Shown here one piece after another: positions 4,542 to 5,936 of a stretch of 5,936 bases of DNA. The first letter of the stretch is position 1; each line of letters begins with the position of its first letter. The stretch covers positions 1 to 5,936 of the forward strand of contig CALBVO010000082.1 of NCBI GenBank assembly GCA_937970115.1, given 5' to 3'. This DNA is from Minisyncoccota bacterium (GTDB lineage Bacteria; Patescibacteriota; Minisyncoccia; Phycocordibacterales; UBA1006). Position numbers and translations under genes: made by a program. The notes beneath the pieces are model-generated. The model was not told where the DNA came from. It saw only the letters and a program-made list of their open reading frames with translations, and searched no databases.

Positions 4542-5936
4542 ATGAAAAGAGAAACATTTAAAGATGCAATTTTAGTAATTATTAAATCATACAGAAGACG
4601 TGACAATCGAGCTCGCGTAGCAATAGATCTTGATACTATACGCAAGCAACTTGATAATTTACCTGATGATATGATTGAATTAGTCGCCAGGATGGCAGAT
4701 ATTTATTTTGGATATAATCCAAACAATGAGGCATTTGGAAATATATCAAGATTATTTACACAACCCTTACCGATAGCTCAATTGGCTGGTTTCATAACAC
4801 TATTAGCGAATAATTCTGGTGGAACAACCAAGTCTAATCCAACCGCAGCTGTAATAGCTGAAAAGGTCTTTACCTTCTTAATACATAATATTTATCGTCG
4901 TACAGATGGAGAGGCAATAGATACCTCAGGAGGAATGGCAGCCGTCTGTCTAGGTATAAAAATAGGAAGACACTTTTTATATCCTCAGGTAAAAAAAGAA
5001 GGTATGTCCAATGTAAAACTGGTTATTCTAACATCAATTGATGCTCATTATTCAGTTAATGCTGCTGCAGATATATTAGGTATAGGTACTAATAATGTTA
5101 TACCTATAAAGAGTGATCATGGAGGTAGAATGAATCTTGTCGATTTAGAAGATAAAATGAAATTCTATTCTAGTCAGGAGTATAAAATTATTATCTCTTC
5201 AACAATGGGAACAACGGTGCGTGGTGCTATTGATAAAATTAAGAACATTAATGAATTACGTGATAAGTATCCTAATACTTGGCATCATATTGATGGTTCT
5301 TGGGGTGCTTTGGCTGCGTTAGGTCCTGATCCGCGTCAGTGTGAAGGTATCGAAAATGCCGATTCTGTTAGTATTGATTTACATAAGGGTTTTAGATGCT
5401 TATTGACAACTGGTGTTCTTATGACAAAACACGAAGGTCTTCTTTTTGAGGCAAACTATTCAAGAGACGGTGCTAAATATCTATATAATTCAAATAAAAT
5501 CTCACTATTAGATAATGGTGCTAGAAGTATTGAATGTGGTAAACCTGATAGGCTATTAGGTATGTTTCTGGTTATAGAAAGTTTAAAGTTAGCGGGGTTG
5601 AAAGAAATGATTCGAAGGAATTATAAGAATGCTGAATATTTTATGAAATGTATACTTAATTGTGAAAACGGGTATTTTAAATTGATGAATATTCCAGACT
5701 ATTTAAATGTTTGCATTCAATGTTCTTCACCTTTTGATGATATCTCTGATTCTCAATTTACAGAAGAAGTTCAAGAATTTATCCTAGAACAACGAGAATC
5801 TGATGTAATGATTGAATTGTGTGATGATACTGTATCCAATCAAAAAGTACTTCGTTGTATTTTTATTCAAGAAAAAATGAATCAAGGATCTATACATTAT
5901 TTCTTGGAAAAACTAATCATTGCTATAGATAATACT
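4542..5936 (+). CDS. Group II PLP-dependent amino-acid decarboxylase, 3' end outside the window
   Basis: The open frame gives 465 residues without a stop at the window edge. The family is usually about 480-510 residues, so little should be missing. It matches the pyridoxal-5'-phosphate decarboxylases that act on glutamate, aromatic amino acids or cysteine sulfinate, releasing CO2 to give an amine. Visible motifs in order: TSGG at 128-131 (phosphate-binding region), DAHYSVNAA with His169 (stacks on the cofactor ring), STMGTT, HHIDGSWG with Asp251 (binds the pyridine nitrogen), LHKGF with Lys282 (Schiff-base lysine), and IECGKPDRLLG, a variant of the CGR-x-D-LKLW block. These catalytic residues are intact, so it should be active, but the substrate cannot be read. 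The first in-frame ATG is used; there is no Shine-Dalgarno site. A TATAAA at 4526-4531 could be a -10 giving a very short leader. Confidence 0.93.
   Translation, partial: MKRETFKDAILVIIKSYRRRDNRARVAIDLDTIRKQLDNLPDDMIELVARMADIYFGYNPNNEAFGNISRLFTQPLPIAQLAGFITLLANNSGGTTKSNPTAAVIAEKVFTFLIHNIYRRTDGEAIDTSGGMAAVCLGIKIGRHFLYPQVKKEGMSNVKLVILTSIDAHYSVNAAADILGIGTNNVIPIKSDHGGRMNLVDLEDKMKFYSSQEYKIIISSTMGTTVRGAIDKIKNINELRDKYPNTWHHIDGSWGALAALGPDPRQCEGIENADSVSIDLHKGFRCLLTTGVLMTKHEGLLFEANYSRDGAKYLYNSNKISLLDNGARSIECGKPDRLLGMFLVIESLKLAGLKEMIRRNYKNAEYFMKCILNCENGYFKLMNIPDYLNVCIQCSSPFDDISDSQFTEEVQEFILEQRESDVMIELCDDTVSNQKVLRCIFIQEKMNQGSIHYFLEKLIIAIDNT

Overview
The window looks like part of a small, AT-rich bacterial genome (about one third G+C by eye), most likely a member of the Candidate Phyla Radiation/Patescibacteria (Parcubacteria-like). 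The evidence is indirect. Genes are short and closely packed. Shine-Dalgarno sites are mostly absent. The one visible tRNA 3' end (Asp) lacks an encoded CCA. Several proteins are single-domain and membrane-anchored. A SecG - family 5 solute-binding protein - rRNA pseudouridine synthase run occurs with no transporter permease or ATPase beside it. All five visible stop codons are TAA and no in-frame TGA is seen, so the standard code fits. Taxonomy is an inference; no marker gene is present to settle it.

Layout: 1-74 (-) is a CAU-anticodon tRNA, read as elongator Met. 75-296 is a divergent intergenic region with a good extended -10 promoter and a leader hairpin for tRNA-Asp(GUC) at 297-370 (+). 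A strong terminator follows at 428-462. 552-1103 (+) encodes a membrane-anchored extracytoplasmic protein of unknown function. It converges, across a bidirectional terminator at 1172-1206, on a minus-strand operon read as secG (3818/3809-3573), family 5 extracellular solute-binding protein (3556-1934), then RsuA/RluB/RluF-family pseudouridine synthase (1930-1208). 3819-3922 is a compact divergent promoter region. 3923-4438 (+) encodes a membrane-anchored peptidoglycan-binding protein with its own terminator at 4465-4494. 4542-5936 (+) is a group II PLP-dependent amino-acid decarboxylase that runs off the window end.

How it fits together: most of the non-tRNA genes concern the cell envelope: a translocon subunit, an anchored peptide-binding-type protein, a cell-wall-binding protein and an anchored beta-rich protein. 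The pseudouridine synthase modifies ribosomal RNA. The decarboxylase is a stand-alone metabolic gene whose partners, if any, lie outside the window. I found no phage, CRISPR, transposon or defence system. The most interesting signals are regulatory: mirrored extended -10 promoters placed so close to the start codons of secG and the peptidoglycan-binding gene that both mRNAs should be leaderless or nearly so, with a palindrome and a direct repeat between them. The second is the orphan solute-binding protein in an operon with SecG.
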